A stretch of 64,000 bases of DNA. Source: Candidatus Latescibacterota bacterium. Lineage in GTDB: Bacteria > JAAXHH01. The DNA is taken from the NCBI GenBank assembly GCA_022821085.1, contig JAJEEG010000006.1, positions 2,067,330-2,131,329 on the forward strand. The letters run 5' to 3'. The position numbers were made by a program, and so were the translations under genes. Shown here one piece after another: positions 42,296 to 51,298 of the stretch. The notes below the pieces were generated by a model, which was not told the origin of the DNA, did not search any database, and was given only the letters and a program-made list of their open reading frames with translations. The stretch's first letter is position 1, and every line of letters begins with the position of its first letter.

Positions 42296-43119
42296 GGCAT
42301 AGCGGGTTTCTCGTCGCGGGATGCGGCCTCTGCGCGCGATTTCGTATGGCCCACCAGGATGTTCCGGGGGGCGTCGCCGCTGACTGGGCGGCCGTCGAAA
42401 TCGCCGTAAGTCTGTGTGACCTTCAGTCCGGCCCGGTCCATCATGGCTTCGAGCTCTTCCAGGGTATACATCCGCACGGACTCGTCGTAGCTTCTCTCCG
42501 CCCCGTCTTCCCTGATCCGCACCTGTTTATTGATGCGCACGTGCCCGCCCGCCATTGAAGGGTCCCCGGTGATCCAGCGGCGTTGCTCGACTTCCATGCC
42601 TTCCACGGTTCGACGGTCCGACGGAACGAGCGTGGAGATCACGTGCTCGCGGTTCAGGTAGTCCATGAGGAAACGTCCGCCGGGACGCAGCGCCCGCGAT
42701 ATGGCCTCCAGGACCCGGGCATTCTCGCCGTCCTCCCGGAAATAGCCGAAACTGGTGAAGAAGTTCACCAGGAGATCGTATGCGTGGGCCGCGGGCGGAT
42801 CGCGCATGTCGCCCTGGATGAACGTGATGTCCAGCCCTTCGTCCGCCGTACGGCGCCGCGCCCGTTCCAGCAGTTCTTCCGACAGGTCGAGCCCGGTTAC
42901 CCTGAAGCCGCGCCGGGTGAGTTCCAGGCTGTGCCGGCCGTCGCCGCAACCCAGGTCCAGCACCTCGCACGATGGAGCCACGTCCAGTCTACCCACGAGG
43001 AAATCGACCTGCCGGCGCGCCTCCTCGTCGTTCCGGTGGGGATACACCCGCAGGTAGTCATACTGAAAGGCGGTCTTGTACCAGTCGGACGCCGGACTGC
43101 GTTGAGTAGCCATAGTCAT
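42286..43119 (-). CDS. SAM-dependent class I methyltransferase
   Basis: 277 residues. Motif I (VLDLGCGDGRHSLEL), motif II/III (VTGLDLSEELLERARRR) and motif IV region (FIQGDMRDPP, then YDLLVNFFTSFGYF) fit the small-molecule methyltransferase fold. Substrate unknown. Start ATG 43119, or ATG 43113 two codons in. Its stop region overlaps the SAM-hydrolase start, so both are probably translated from one mRNA. Confidence 0.85.
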   Translation of the reverse strand: MTMATQRSPASDWYKTAFQYDYLRVYPHRNDEEARRQVDFLVGRLDVAPSCEVLDLGCGDGRHSLELTRRGFRVTGLDLSEELLERARRRTADEGLDITFIQGDMRDPPAAHAYDLLVNFFTSFGYFREDGENARVLEAISRALRPGGRFLMDYLNREHVISTLVPSDRRTVEGMEVEQRRWITGDPSMAGGHVRINKQVRIREDGAERSYDESVRMYTLEELEAMMDRAGLKVTQTYGDFDGRPVSGDAPRNILVGHTKSRAEAASRDEKPAMPCP

Positions 43120-43155
43120 CCACGGGGTTTCGGGTCCCTGAATCGACAGGTTTTC

Positions 43156-43183
43156 AATATACAGTACAGCGGGTTCCCGTCAA
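43156..43183 (-). promoter_or_regulatory. Predicted promoter of the methyltransferase/SAM-hydrolase pair
   Basis: On the minus strand TTGACG (43183-43178) and TATATT (43161-43156) are 16 bases apart, about 35 bases ahead of the start codon. Confidence 0.6.
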
Positions 43184-43261
43184 TCCGCGAATGGCGGTCC
43201 GCCCCGTACCGCATGGTCCGCCCGGCCCGCCCCGCTCCAGCCCGTGCCGTAGCGCTTTCTA

Positions 43262-43290
43262 TTGACAACAGGTACTCATACGTTTAGTTT
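43262..43290 (+). promoter_or_regulatory. Predicted promoter of the 90-residue acidic protein gene
   Basis: TTGACA (43262-43267) and TAGTTT (43285-43290) are 17 bases apart; start near 43297, about 55 bases before the ATG. Confidence 0.6.
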
Positions 43291-43351
43291 ACGATGTCGA
43301 CTCACGGCCGCGGCGCCAGGTACTCCGGCCCGGCCCTGACTGGAGCATGCC

Positions 43352-43624
43352 ATGGCTGGCAAAGACAAGCGGGCAAACGGTTCCGCGGCGGACGACGCGG
43401 AATTCGAAAAGCTGCTCGACGAAATGGACGAACTGGGACGCCAGGCCGACGCCCTGCGTGCGAAGGTGAATCACCTCATCGACGAGATGCGGGAGAACGA
43501 CGTCCCGGCGGATGAAGAAGCGGACGGGGAAGCGGACGGCGTCGCGGCGGACGAGGGCAGCGCCGCGGACAACGCAGCGGCCGGGAAAGCGATCGATGAG
43601 GATGGCGAACCGGATGCTACGTGA
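43352..43624 (+). CDS. Small acidic coiled-coil protein of unknown function
   Basis: 90 residues. A basic start (MAGKDKRANG) is followed by a helix with heptads (FEKLLDEMDELGRQADALRAK, VNHLIDEMREND) and a very acidic Asp/Glu/Ala tail (DEEADGEADGVAADEGSAAD). GGAG lies 6 bases before ATG, and the gene has its own good promoter, which supports it being real. No family recognised. The tail may be disordered. Confidence 0.65.
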   Translation: MAGKDKRANGSAADDAEFEKLLDEMDELGRQADALRAKVNHLIDEMRENDVPADEEADGEADGVAADEGSAADNAAAGKAIDEDGEPDAT

Positions 43625-43650
43625 TCCCGCCTACCCGTCCGTATCAGCTC

Positions 43651-43745
43651 ACGCAGCCTCGCGAAACCTCGCGTGGCAACCCGTTACCTCGCGAATCCTC
43701 ACGTAGCCCCTCGTAACCTCACGTCGTTTCCCGTAACCCCTCGTA
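43651..43745. repeat. Degenerate CCTCRCG repeats at the kinase 3' end
   Basis: Seven loosely spaced copies of CCTCGCG/CCTCACG/CCTCGTA in about 95 bases, in the gap between the acidic-protein gene and the sugar kinase and extending over the kinase stop codon. Confidence 0.6.
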
Positions 43746-44720
43746 CACGCCGAAGGCCTCTTCCCGCGAAGGAATCGAGTAGGTCGCCCCGCGGCCGCGG
43801 ACCTTGAGGCCCGCCATGACGGTGCCGAGTCGCGCGGATTCGACGGCGCTCATGCCATGGGTCAGTCCGTACAGCAGGCCGCCGTTGAACACGTCCCCGG
43901 CCCCCGAGGTGTCGGACACGCGCTCCGGGACGTAGGCCGGGATGTCGTGGATCCCGTCGACCAGCCCCAGCACCGCGCCTTCCGCTCCGCACTTCACCGC
44001 GACCATGCCCACGCCCCGCTCACGGGCCCGTTCGATCACCTCGCCGGCGTCTTCCGTGCCGAAGAGCGACGCGCTCTCCTCGGGCGCGCTGGGCAGGAGG
44101 ATGTCCACGTGGGGAATGATCTCTTCCAGGGCCTCCCGGGCTTCCTCCAGGGACCACAGGCCGAGCCTCAGATTGGTATCGAAGGCGGTCGTGACGTTGT
44201 TTTTGCGCGCAATCCGGAAGGCCTCCAGCACGGCCGCGCGACTGCTCTTCGATATGGCCTGGGTGATACCGCTGGCATAGACGACTTTCGCACTGGCGAT
44301 GTAATCCGGGTCGATGTCGGCCGGTTCGAGGAAGCTCGCGGCGCTGCCCGCCCGGTAGTAGGTGAACTCCCGTTCGCCGCCGGGCAGGATGGAGATGAAG
44401 TAGAGGCCGTTGGGCCGGTCGAGGGGCGTGGCGCAGCGCAGGTCGATACCCTCCGACCGCCACGCTTCGGTCAGGAAGTCCTGGAAGGGGTCGTTGCCCA
44501 CGTGGGTGACGTACCCGGTCTTCGCGCCGAGACGGGAGGCCGCCACGAGCATGTTCATCGTGTCGCCGGCGAAAGTGCGGGTATAGGTGTCGGTCGTGGC
44601 GAGGGGGCCTTCGCAGAACATCTCGATCATGCATTCGCCGATCGAGATGATGTCCAGTTCAGGCTGGCCAGGCGGGCCAGTCTGGCCAGGCGGGCCAGGC
44701 GGCCTTTCGGATGTCCGCAC
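43719..44720 (-). CDS. PfkB-family sugar kinase (2-keto-3-deoxygluconate kinase-like)
   Basis: 333 residues. The PfkB signature DTSGAGDVFNGGLLYGL (Asp is the catalytic base) and the N-terminal substrate region (TFAGDTMNMLVAASRLGAKTGYVTHVGND) are intact. KDG kinase is the best guess, from FDTNLRLGLW and YYRAGSAAS segments, but ribokinase-like enzymes are hard to separate. The start is GTG 44720. The first 20 residues (ERPPGPPGQTGPPGQPELD) are collagen-like and come from a tandem repeat, so they are not part of the fold. Confidence 0.85.
   Translation of the reverse strand: MRTSERPPGPPGQTGPPGQPELDIISIGECMIEMFCEGPLATTDTYTRTFAGDTMNMLVAASRLGAKTGYVTHVGNDPFQDFLTEAWRSEGIDLRCATPLDRPNGLYFISILPGGEREFTYYRAGSAASFLEPADIDPDYIASAKVVYASGITQAISKSSRAAVLEAFRIARKNNVTTAFDTNLRLGLWSLEEAREALEEIIPHVDILLPSAPEESASLFGTEDAGEVIERARERGVGMVAVKCGAEGAVLGLVDGIHDIPAYVPERVSDTSGAGDVFNGGLLYGLTHGMSAVESARLGTVMAGLKVRGRGATYSIPSREEAFGVYEGLRETT
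44665..44700. repeat. 18-bp tandem repeat encoding the kinase N-terminus
   Basis: Two near-identical 18-bp units (44665-44682 and 44683-44700) beginning TGGCCAGGCGGGCCAG encode PPGPPGQTGPPGQP on the minus strand. Confidence 0.85.
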
Positions 44721-44728
44721 GGCGGATC

Positions 44729-45358
44729 CTACCTCTTCAGGCTTACGGCCACGCCGTCCCTTAAGGGGATGATCGTCGTCCAGACCTCGCCGGTGCCGTA
44801 GGCCTTCCGGTTGTATTCCTGGATAGCCGAGGTCCAGCGGTCGTCGGACGGCTCGGTCACGCGTCCGCTCCAGAGCACGTTGTCGGTGATCAGCAGGCCG
44901 CCCGACCGAATGCGCGGCAGCGCCAGGTCGAATACACGGGGATAGTCGTGCTTGTCCACGTCGTTGAAGATCAGGTCGAAGCTGCCCTCGGTCTGCTCGA
45001 GCAATTCCAGCGCGTCGCCTACCTGGATCACGACGCGGTCCGCCACGCCGGCGCGCTCGATGAACTTCCGGGCCTGCGCGGCATTCTGCTCGCTGCCGTC
45101 GGAGTAGTAGACCCGGCCTTCCGGGCCCACCGCCCGGGCGAGCCAGACGGTCGAATAGCCGATGGCCGAGCCCATTTCGAACACGCGTCTCGCGCCGCTC
45201 AGCACGGCCATCTGGTGCAGCACCCGGCCGACCAGCGGGCCGACGATGGGGATCCGTTCTGCCTGTGCCTTCTCTTCCATCTCGGCCAGGACCTCGTCCC
45301 TTTCGGGCATCAACTCCGTCAGGTAACCGTCCAGCGCTTCCGATAGTACATTGGGCAT
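44729..45358 (-). CDS. O-methyltransferase (class I, caffeoyl-CoA OMT type)
   Basis: 209 residues. FEMGSAIGYSTVWLARAV (motif I), VYYSDGSEQNAAQARKFI, DLIFNDVDKHDYPRVF (metal-binding Asp region) and GGLLITDNVLWSGRV are the hallmarks of this cation-dependent O-methyltransferase family. Substrate unknown. ATG 45358 has an AGGAG about 10 bases upstream; an ATG at 45382 eight codons earlier has none. Lies 26 bases after mlaD. Confidence 0.85.
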   Translation of the reverse strand: MPNVLSEALDGYLTELMPERDEVLAEMEEKAQAERIPIVGPLVGRVLHQMAVLSGARRVFEMGSAIGYSTVWLARAVGPEGRVYYSDGSEQNAAQARKFIERAGVADRVVIQVGDALELLEQTEGSFDLIFNDVDKHDYPRVFDLALPRIRSGGLLITDNVLWSGRVTEPSDDRWTSAIQEYNRKAYGTGEVWTTIIPLRDGVAVSLKR

Positions 45359-45384
45359 GGGATTATTGCTCCTGTTTTCCATTT

Positions 45385-46314
45385 TCAGAATATCTCGACG
45401 GTCACGTACCGGCCGGGATTGGATTTCAGATCGACGACGAGTTCGTCGAGACTGGTAACCAGCCGGTCCATCTTACCGGCCACGCGGACCACGTCTTCAT
45501 ACAGCCTGTCATCCTGAAACAGCTTCCCCATCGTGCCTTCGCCCCGGTCAAGCCGCGTGAGGATATTGCCAAGTGCCGTAGTCGTGGTCTGCAGATCGTC
45601 CATCATGGTGCGCAACCGCCCCGACGTATTTTCCAGGTTGTCCAGCGTGCCGGTTACCTTGGACCGCTCGGTTTCGCTCAGGTCCCTCACGTTGCTCACC
45701 AGCGAGTCCATGTTCGCCACGACCCGGTTGATCTGGCCGCTCTCCCGTTTCAGGGTCTCCTGCAGTTCGATGGTCAGGTCGTGCACGCCGGCCAGGCTGC
45801 TCTTGATCGACTTCTCCCGCTCGGGGTCCAGGAGGATGTTGGCGTTCTTAAGCAGGTCGCGCATGTTCAAGGTGACGGAATCGACCTGCGTGAACATATC
45901 GGAAATCCCCGGCGCGGTCGTACCTTCGATGGTGCCGCCCGGTGGCACCATCACCGTGCTGACGCCCTTGCGTATGTTGATGGATTTCTCGCCCATGACG
46001 CTGCGCGAGATCACCTCAACCTGCGAATCTTCAGGGATCTCGAAGGGCTCGTCGATGCGCAGGGTGATGATGGGTGTCAGGTTGTCGAGCGTCACGGCCT
46101 CCACCTTGCCGATGCGCACGCCGCCCACGAGGATCGGGTCGGAGGACTTGACCCCGACCGCGCTGCTCAGGTGCACGTCGACGAGGTAGGTATCCCCCGT
46201 TACCCGCCACTCTTTCAGAAAGAAGAGGCCCCAGACGAAAATGATGATCGCCAGGAGAAAGACCATGCCCAGTTTTGCCTCGTCGGGCAGCAGGCTGTTT
46301 TTTGTGTACGTCAC
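45385..46314 (-). CDS. mlaD: MlaD-type MCE-domain lipid transport protein
   Basis: 309 residues. One N-terminal membrane helix (LGMVFLLAIIIFVWGLFFL), one MCE domain (about 35-115; DVHLSSAVGVKSSDPILVGGVRIGKVEAV), then a long helical C-terminus with heptads. MCE proteins form hexameric rings that carry phospholipid between the membranes. GTG 46314 is chosen: GGGGGTG lies just upstream and the 22 in-frame codons before it overlap mlaE. Follows mlaE by 14 bases with no MlaF ATPase gene between. Confidence 0.85.
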   Translation of the reverse strand: MTYTKNSLLPDEAKLGMVFLLAIIIFVWGLFFLKEWRVTGDTYLVDVHLSSAVGVKSSDPILVGGVRIGKVEAVTLDNLTPIITLRIDEPFEIPEDSQVEVISRSVMGEKSINIRKGVSTVMVPPGGTIEGTTAPGISDMFTQVDSVTLNMRDLLKNANILLDPEREKSIKSSLAGVHDLTIELQETLKRESGQINRVVANMDSLVSNVRDLSETERSKVTGTLDNLENTSGRLRTMMDDLQTTTTALGNILTRLDRGEGTMGKLFQDDRLYEDVVRVAGKMDRLVTSLDELVVDLKSNPGRYVTVEIF

Positions 46315-46328
46315 GTCACACCCCCGGT

Positions 46329-47105
46329 TTACAGAATCGTCCTGGCCAGCAGGTAGTCCAGGCACAGGATCAGAATGCACGAGACCACCACGGTGTTGGT
46401 TGTCGCCTTGCCCACACCCTCGGCGCCCGAACCCGGTTTCACCTTGAAACCCTGGTAACAGGCGACCGTGGTGATCGTTATCCCGAAGCAGAAGGCCTTA
46501 GACAGTCCAAAAAAGGCGTCCTGGGTCCGGAAGAACTCCCGCATACCCCGCACGAAGTCGGGGATGCTCACCTGCATCCGGTCGATCGCCGCGACCATGC
46601 CGGAAAGCGTCCCGATCAGGTCGGCGAACACCACGAGGACCGGCAGCATGAACATGCCGGCGATGATGCGGGGGATCGCCAGGTAGACGATGGGGTTCAT
46701 GGCCATCACCTCGTAGGCGTCGATCTGCTCCGTCACCCGCATCGTGCCGAGTTCCGCCGCGATGGTGGCACCCACCCGTCCCGACAGCACCAGGGCGCCC
46801 AGGACCGGCGCGAGTTCGAGGACCACCGATGACAGGACGACGCTGCCCACCAGGTAGGCGGGCACGTATCCCTGGAACTGGTACCCGGTCTGCACCGCGG
46901 TCACCAGTCCGGCGAAGAAGGCGATGATCAGGACGATCGGCATGGAGTGGATGCCGATCGCGAACATCTGGTGGACCATCAATCCCCAGTACGTCCGGAT
47001 GCGGGGCAGGTTCCGGACGACTTCGACCATCATCATGCCGAAGTCGCCGATATTCGTCAGCGCCCAGAGAACGCGTCTGCCAAGGAAGGAGAGGAAAGCG
47101 GTCAT
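46329..47105 (-). CDS. mlaE: MlaE-type ABC permease of phospholipid transport
   Basis: 258 residues with five or six membrane helices and the MlaE signature ([34 protein letters not shown]), plus [16 protein letters not shown] near the C-terminus. It is the inner-membrane permease of the MCE transporter and needs an MlaF-type ATPase. Co-directional with and 14 bases from mlaD. A 19-bp tandem repeat lies in the gap to hppA. Confidence 0.92.
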   Translation of the reverse strand: MTAFLSFLGRRVLWALTNIGDFGMMMVEVVRNLPRIRTYWGLMVHQMFAIGIHSMPIVLIIAFFAGLVTAVQTGYQFQGYVPAYLVGSVVLSSVVLELAPVLGALVLSGRVGATIAAELGTMRVTEQIDAYEVMAMNPIVYLAIPRIIAGMFMLPVLVVFADLIGTLSGMVAAIDRMQVSIPDFVRGMREFFRTQDAFFGLSKAFCFGITITTVACYQGFKVKPGSGAEGVGKATTNTVVVSCILILCLDYLLARTIL

Positions 47106-47142
47106 AGTCGGCTAAAGGGCCACGCGGCTACAGGACAGCGCG

Positions 47143-47180
47143 GTCACGCCGCTACAGCGCAGTCACGCCGCTACAGCGCG
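47143..47180. repeat. 19-bp tandem repeat overlapping the hppA stop
   Basis: Two units GTCACGCCGCTACAGCGC plus one variable base (47143-47161 and 47162-47180), and a degenerate third copy to the left. The second unit includes the hppA stop codon; each unit carries the same TAG on the minus strand. Confidence 0.8.
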
Positions 47181-49333
47181 ATGAGCGGGGCGATGACCAG
47201 GGAAACCACCGACATCAGCTTGATCAGGATGTTCAGCGACGGGCCGGACGTGTCCTTGAAGGGATCGCCGACCGTGTCTCCCACGACGGCGGCCTTGTGG
47301 GCCTCCGATCCCTTCTCGTAGCGAACGCCGTCGATGGTCAGTCCCTCTTCGATCATCTTCTTCGCGTTGTCCCACGCGCCGCCCGCGTTGGCCTGGAAGA
47401 TCGCCATCAGCACGCCGGACACGGTGACGCCGGCCAGCAGGCCGCCCAGGGTCTCCGGACCGAAGACGAATCCCACGACGACGGGCGTCAATACGGCCAG
47501 CAGGCCGGGAAGGACCATGCGGCGGATGGCCGCCTTGGTGGATATCTCCACGCAACGGGCGTACTCCGGCTTGCCGCTCGCCGCCTCGAAGACGTCCCGA
47601 TCCTCCCGGGACCAGTCCCCTTCGTCCACCCCGTCGTTCTTCTTCATGACCGACAGCGCGGCCTTGAGTTCCGGGATGGCGTTGAACTGGCGCCGGACCT
47701 CCTCGATCATGGCCATGGCCGCCTGTCCCACGGCGTTCATGGCGAGGGCGGAGAAGAGGAAGGGCAGCATGCCGCCCACGAAGAGCCCGGCCATGACGCG
47801 GGGATTGGCGATGTCGATGCTCGAGATGCCCACCTGCACCATGTAGGCCGCGAAGAGCGCCAGCGCGGTCAGGGCCGCGGAGCCGATGGCGAATCCCTTG
47901 CCGATGGCCGCGGTCGTGTTGCCCACCGCGTCGAGCTTGTCGGTCCGCTGCCGGACTTCGGGGGGCAGCTCCGCCATCTCGGCCACGCCGCCCGCGTTGT
48001 CGGAAATGGGACCGTAGGCGTCCACCGCCAGCTGGATGCCCGTGTTGGACAGCATACCCAGGGCCGCCATGGCGATCCCGTAGAGCCCGGCAAAGTAATA
48101 GGCGCCGATGATGCCGGCGGCGATGATCAGGATGGGGATGGCCGTGGACCGCATGCCGATGCCCAGGCCGGCGATGATGTTGGTCGCGGTGCCCGTCACG
48201 GACTGCCGCGAAATGGACGTGACCGGACCCGTATGGGTGCCCGTGTAGTGTTCGGTGATCAGGCCGATCCCGAGACCGGCCAGCAGGCCGATCGTAGCCG
48301 CGATGAAGACGCCCAGGCTGGTGTAGGTCTCGCCGCCCAGGGTGAAGTCGCCGGGCAGGAGATAGTCGATGAGCAGGTACATGACGGCGACCATGATGGC
48401 GGAAGAGCCGAATTCACCCTTGTTCAGGCCGGACTGGGGATTGCCGCCCTCCTTGACAGATACCATGAAGGTGCCGAGGATCGAGATGATGATGCCCGCG
48501 CCCGCGATGATGAGGGGCAGGGTGATGAAGACCGGATCGTATACGCCCGCCACGAGGATGCCGGCGCCCAGCACCATGGACCCGAGGATGGAGCCCACGT
48601 AGGACTCGAAGAGGTCGGCGCCCATGCCCGCCACGTCGCCCACGTTGTCGCCCACGTTATCGGCGATGGAGGCGGGATTGAGGGGATGGTCCTCCGGAAT
48701 GCCGGCCTCCACCTTGCCCACCAGGTCGGCGCCCACGTCGGCCGCCTTGGTGTAGATACCCCCGCCCACGCGGGCGAAGAGGGCGATGGACGAAGCGCCG
48801 AGCGAGAAGCCGGAGATGACGTTCAGCACCCGGCCGATGCCGGACTCGTCGATCCCGAAAAGCCCCGTGTAGAGGATGAACAGGCCCCCGAGGCCGAGTA
48901 CGCCCAGGCCCACCACGTTCAGGCCCATGACCGATCCGCCGGCGAAGGCCACGTGCAGCGCCTGGGCCAGTCCCGTCCGCGCCGCGTGGGTCGTCCGCGT
49001 GTTGGCCCGTACGGCCACGCGCATGCCCAGGAAGCCGGCCAGGCCCGATGCCAGGGCGCCGGTGACGAAGGACAGGGCGATGAGGGCGCTGGACTCGACC
49101 TTACCCATGTTCGCTGCGGCCAGCAACGCGGCCACGACCACGACGAAGATCGCCAGGACCCGGTACTCCGCCTTGAGGAAGGCCATGGCGCCATCGGAAA
49201 TGCTGGCGCCGATGGCTTTCATCCTGTCCGTCCCCTCATCCTGCCCGTTGATCCAGGCCGCCCTCCAGATGGCGTAGATCAATCCCAGCAGGCCCGCGAC
49301 GATCACGCCGTACATCAATTCGTTCTCGATCAT
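47171..49333 (-). CDS. hppA: Membrane-bound ion-translocating pyrophosphatase, K+-dependent type
   Basis: 720 residues with about 16 membrane helices. The pyrophosphate/Mg site [21 protein letters not shown] and the K-rich [10 protein letters not shown] loop are intact. In [10 protein letters not shown] the position that is Lys in K+-independent enzymes is Ala, so this belongs to the K+-dependent class by established rule. Whether it pumps H+ or Na+ cannot be decided here. It recovers energy from pyrophosphate as an ion gradient. Lies between the tonB operon and mlaE. Confidence 0.95.
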   Translation of the reverse strand: MIENELMYGVIVAGLLGLIYAIWRAAWINGQDEGTDRMKAIGASISDGAMAFLKAEYRVLAIFVVVVAALLAAANMGKVESSALIALSFVTGALASGLAGFLGMRVAVRANTRTTHAARTGLAQALHVAFAGGSVMGLNVVGLGVLGLGGLFILYTGLFGIDESGIGRVLNVISGFSLGASSIALFARVGGGIYTKAADVGADLVGKVEAGIPEDHPLNPASIADNVGDNVGDVAGMGADLFESYVGSILGSMVLGAGILVAGVYDPVFITLPLIIAGAGIIISILGTFMVSVKEGGNPQSGLNKGEFGSSAIMVAVMYLLIDYLLPGDFTLGGETYTSLGVFIAATIGLLAGLGIGLITEHYTGTHTGPVTSISRQSVTGTATNIIAGLGIGMRSTAIPILIIAAGIIGAYYFAGLYGIAMAALGMLSNTGIQLAVDAYGPISDNAGGVAEMAELPPEVRQRTDKLDAVGNTTAAIGKGFAIGSAALTALALFAAYMVQVGISSIDIANPRVMAGLFVGGMLPFLFSALAMNAVGQAAMAMIEEVRRQFNAIPELKAALSVMKKNDGVDEGDWSREDRDVFEAASGKPEYARCVEISTKAAIRRMVLPGLLAVLTPVVVGFVFGPETLGGLLAGVTVSGVLMAIFQANAGGAWDNAKKMIEEGLTIDGVRYEKGSEAHKAAVVGDTVGDPFKDTSGPSLNILIKLMSVVSLVIAPLIAL

Positions 49334-49383
49334 GTTCCTTTACCTACTCCCTTGAAACCTGTCTGCCCTGATGACCACACACA

Positions 49384-49412
49384 CAGAGGGCGGGTCAGGA
49401 ACCCGCCCTCTG
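49384..49412 (-). terminator. Strong hairpin between tonB and hppA, no U tract
   Basis: A perfect 12-bp stem, CAGAGGGCGGGT (49384-49395) with ACCCGCCCTCTG (49401-49412), and a 5-base loop. Neither side has a run of T, so it is either a non-canonical terminator of the tonB operon or an mRNA-stabilising or processing element. Confidence 0.5.
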
Positions 49413-49442
49413 CAGCTAACATTCAACAGTTCTGCACCGCGG

Positions 49443-49503
49443 CAGCCAGCCCGATCGGTCCGCAGCCAGCCCGATCGGTCCGCGACCAGCCTCGACCGGT
49501 CCG
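49443..49503. repeat. 20-bp tandem repeat downstream of tonB
   Basis: Units CAGCCAGCCCGATCGGTCCG at 49443-49462 and 49463-49482, then a 21-base variant to 49503, just after the tonB stop. It contains GGTCC like the other arrays. Confidence 0.85.
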
Positions 49504-49516
49504 CGCCATCAACAGA

Positions 49517-50257
49517 TCAGCGAAGGCTGAAATCGATGGGCTGCGCTACCCAAACGGCCACCGGCCTGTTGTTCTGAATGGCCGGGGTGTACACCCATTG
49601 CATCACGGCTTTAAGCGCCGCTTCATCGAGACCTGCGCCGACGCCCCGCAACAGGATGGCGTCACGGACCTTGCCTTCCTTGTCGACCAGGATCTTGATG
49701 TAGACTCTTCCTTCGATTCCCGCCTTGCGGGCCAGTTCAGGATACTCGGGTTGAGTCCGGTAAACCGCTGCCGGACCCGTCTCGAAGGGCACAAACGCAT
49801 CGGGTGGAGGCAGCGCCTCGTCCTCGATGACGATGTTGTCTTCCTCCGGCGCCTCGATGATGATGTTCTCTTCCTCGATGTCCTGGATCACCGGGGCGAT
49901 CTGCTGGCTCATCTCGGTCTGCGTCGCGATCGTCATCTCGGCGGACACCTCGGCGTCATCCACGGGCTCGGGAATACCGATCACCGGCTGGGAAGGCGCT
50001 TCCACCGGCACCTCCGGCATTTCCGGCGCGTCGGTCAGCGCCGGGGGCGGCCCGAGGTCGGCGTAATCCAGGATCCGCGTCGCGTAGACCCGGTTCTGCT
50101 CCTGGATGTACCATACGGTCCAGTAGGTACCGAGGGCCAGTGCATGGATGATCACGGCGGCAAGAATGCCCCGCTTCGCATTCCTCTGGTAGAAGAACTT
50201 GATGGGGGATTCTTTCTTCAGGGGAAAATGTTCGACGCTGAGCAGCGATCCCATCAT
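49517..50257 (-). CDS. tonB: TonB energy-transducing protein
   Basis: 246 residues. Short cytoplasmic start, membrane helix (GILAAVIIHALALGTYWTVWY) with the TonB His, an acidic/Pro linker of about 110 residues instead of the usual Pro-Lys repeat, and the TonB C-terminal domain (YPELARKAGIEGRVYIKILVDKEGKV...LDEAALKAVMQWVYTPA). It transmits proton-motive energy from ExbBD to outer-membrane receptors. Its start overlaps the exbD stop (ATGA-type). Confidence 0.92.
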   Translation of the reverse strand: MMGSLLSVEHFPLKKESPIKFFYQRNAKRGILAAVIIHALALGTYWTVWYIQEQNRVYATRILDYADLGPPPALTDAPEMPEVPVEAPSQPVIGIPEPVDDAEVSAEMTIATQTEMSQQIAPVIQDIEEENIIIEAPEEDNIVIEDEALPPPDAFVPFETGPAAVYRTQPEYPELARKAGIEGRVYIKILVDKEGKVRDAILLRGVGAGLDEAALKAVMQWVYTPAIQNNRPVAVWVAQPIDFSLR

Positions 50258-50772
50258 GAGCCAAACACCTCCTCGTACTTATCTTGCTCCAGGACCGTGA
50301 TACTGAACCGGTCGATGGCGCCCAACTGAAGTTCGTCCATGACGTTGACCATCTGTTCGTAGGGACTCGTGCGCTGAATCATCACCAGGGTCACCAGCTT
50401 GGATTCGCCGTCGTGCATTTCGGCGTTCTCCACTTCCTTCTCCTTGATGAATTCCTGGACGTCATCCAGCGTCAATTCCTCCGGCGTCATGTCCCGGCCG
50501 ATCTGCCAGAACATGCGGTCGTCGTCCAGCATGTAGATCAGCAGCACGTTCGATTCCGCGATTTCGACCTTGTCGTCCTTGTCGGGCGGAATGTTGAGCT
50601 CCATGGTCTGCGGCGCCCTGAATACCGTGGTGACCATGAAGAAGATGAGCAGGAGGAATGCGATGTCCACCATGGGCGTCATGTCGATGAAAATCTGGTC
50701 GCGCGTCTTTTTCTTCTTAGCGCCTTCCTTCTTTCTGTCGCTGGCTTTCTGAGAGCCCTGGACAGCAGCCAT
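50254..50772 (-). CDS. exbD: ExbD/TolR-type biopolymer transport protein (second copy)
   Basis: 172 residues. A basic cytoplasmic start (KKEGAKKKKTRDQ) precedes the membrane helix with the protonated Asp (IDMTPMVDIAFLLLIFFMVTT) and a periplasmic domain. Differs from the other ExbD mainly in the periplasmic part (LDDDRMFWQIGRDM, DVQEFIKEKEVEN). GGAGGTGA sits just upstream of the start. Forms the proton channel with ExbB. Confidence 0.92.
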   Translation of the reverse strand: MAAVQGSQKASDRKKEGAKKKKTRDQIFIDMTPMVDIAFLLLIFFMVTTVFRAPQTMELNIPPDKDDKVEIAESNVLLIYMLDDDRMFWQIGRDMTPEELTLDDVQEFIKEKEVENAEMHDGESKLVTLVMIQRTSPYEQMVNVMDELQLGAIDRFSITVLEQDKYEEVFGS

Positions 50773-50778
50773 GTGTCA

Positions 50779-51264
50779 TCACCTCCTTACCATGTCGTGG
50801 TTGACCGGTCTCAGGCTGGTCGGCTCGTCGTCCGAAGTCTTGGTATCGTCCTCGAAGTTCGTGACCAGATTGAACCGGGTGTTGTTCGTTTTCTGAAGGA
50901 TCTCCATCATGTCGCTGATGACGCCGAACTCGGCGTCCTTATGCGCCTTGATGGCTATACGCAGACGGGGGTTCCTGATGCGCGCCTCCACCAGTGCGTT
51001 CTCCATTTCCGACATCTCGATCCCTACTTCGGGCTGTGGTTCCAGCCGCCAGAACAGCTCGTTTTCCGGCTTCGGTCCGACGGTCAGGATCACCACGTCC
51101 GATTCGGGCAGCTTGATGGCCGAATGGGACTCCGGAAGCAGGATGGGAATCGATTCGGGGGCCTTGAACTGCGTCGTGGCCATGAAGAAGATAAGCAGCA
51201 GGAAGGCGATATCCACCATCGGCGTCATGTCGATCATGACCGGCTTGTGTTTTCCGTGCGCCAT
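50779..51264 (-). CDS. exbD: ExbD/TolR-type biopolymer transport protein (first copy)
   Basis: 161 residues. Membrane helix IDMTPMVDIAFLLLIFFMATT with the channel Asp, then a periplasmic domain (LRIAIKAHKDAEFGVISDMMEIL). Two consecutive, different exbD genes are typical of FCB-group ExbBDD systems, in which they may form a heterodimer in the ExbB pore. The six-base gap to the second copy implies coupled translation. Confidence 0.92.
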   Translation of the reverse strand: MAHGKHKPVMIDMTPMVDIAFLLLIFFMATTQFKAPESIPILLPESHSAIKLPESDVVILTVGPKPENELFWRLEPQPEVGIEMSEMENALVEARIRNPRLRIAIKAHKDAEFGVISDMMEILQKTNNTRFNLVTNFEDDTKTSDDEPTSLRPVNHDMVRR

Positions 51265-51298
51265 ATCAAAGACTCCTTAACGCCTTGAAGCCGTCCAA

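Noticed and set aside
47297-50329. Long open frame (about 1000 codons) on the plus strand
   Set aside because: It is antisense to hppA, tonB and exbD, is rich in His, Gly, Asp and Arg, and has no family features; it results from high GC codon use on the other strand.
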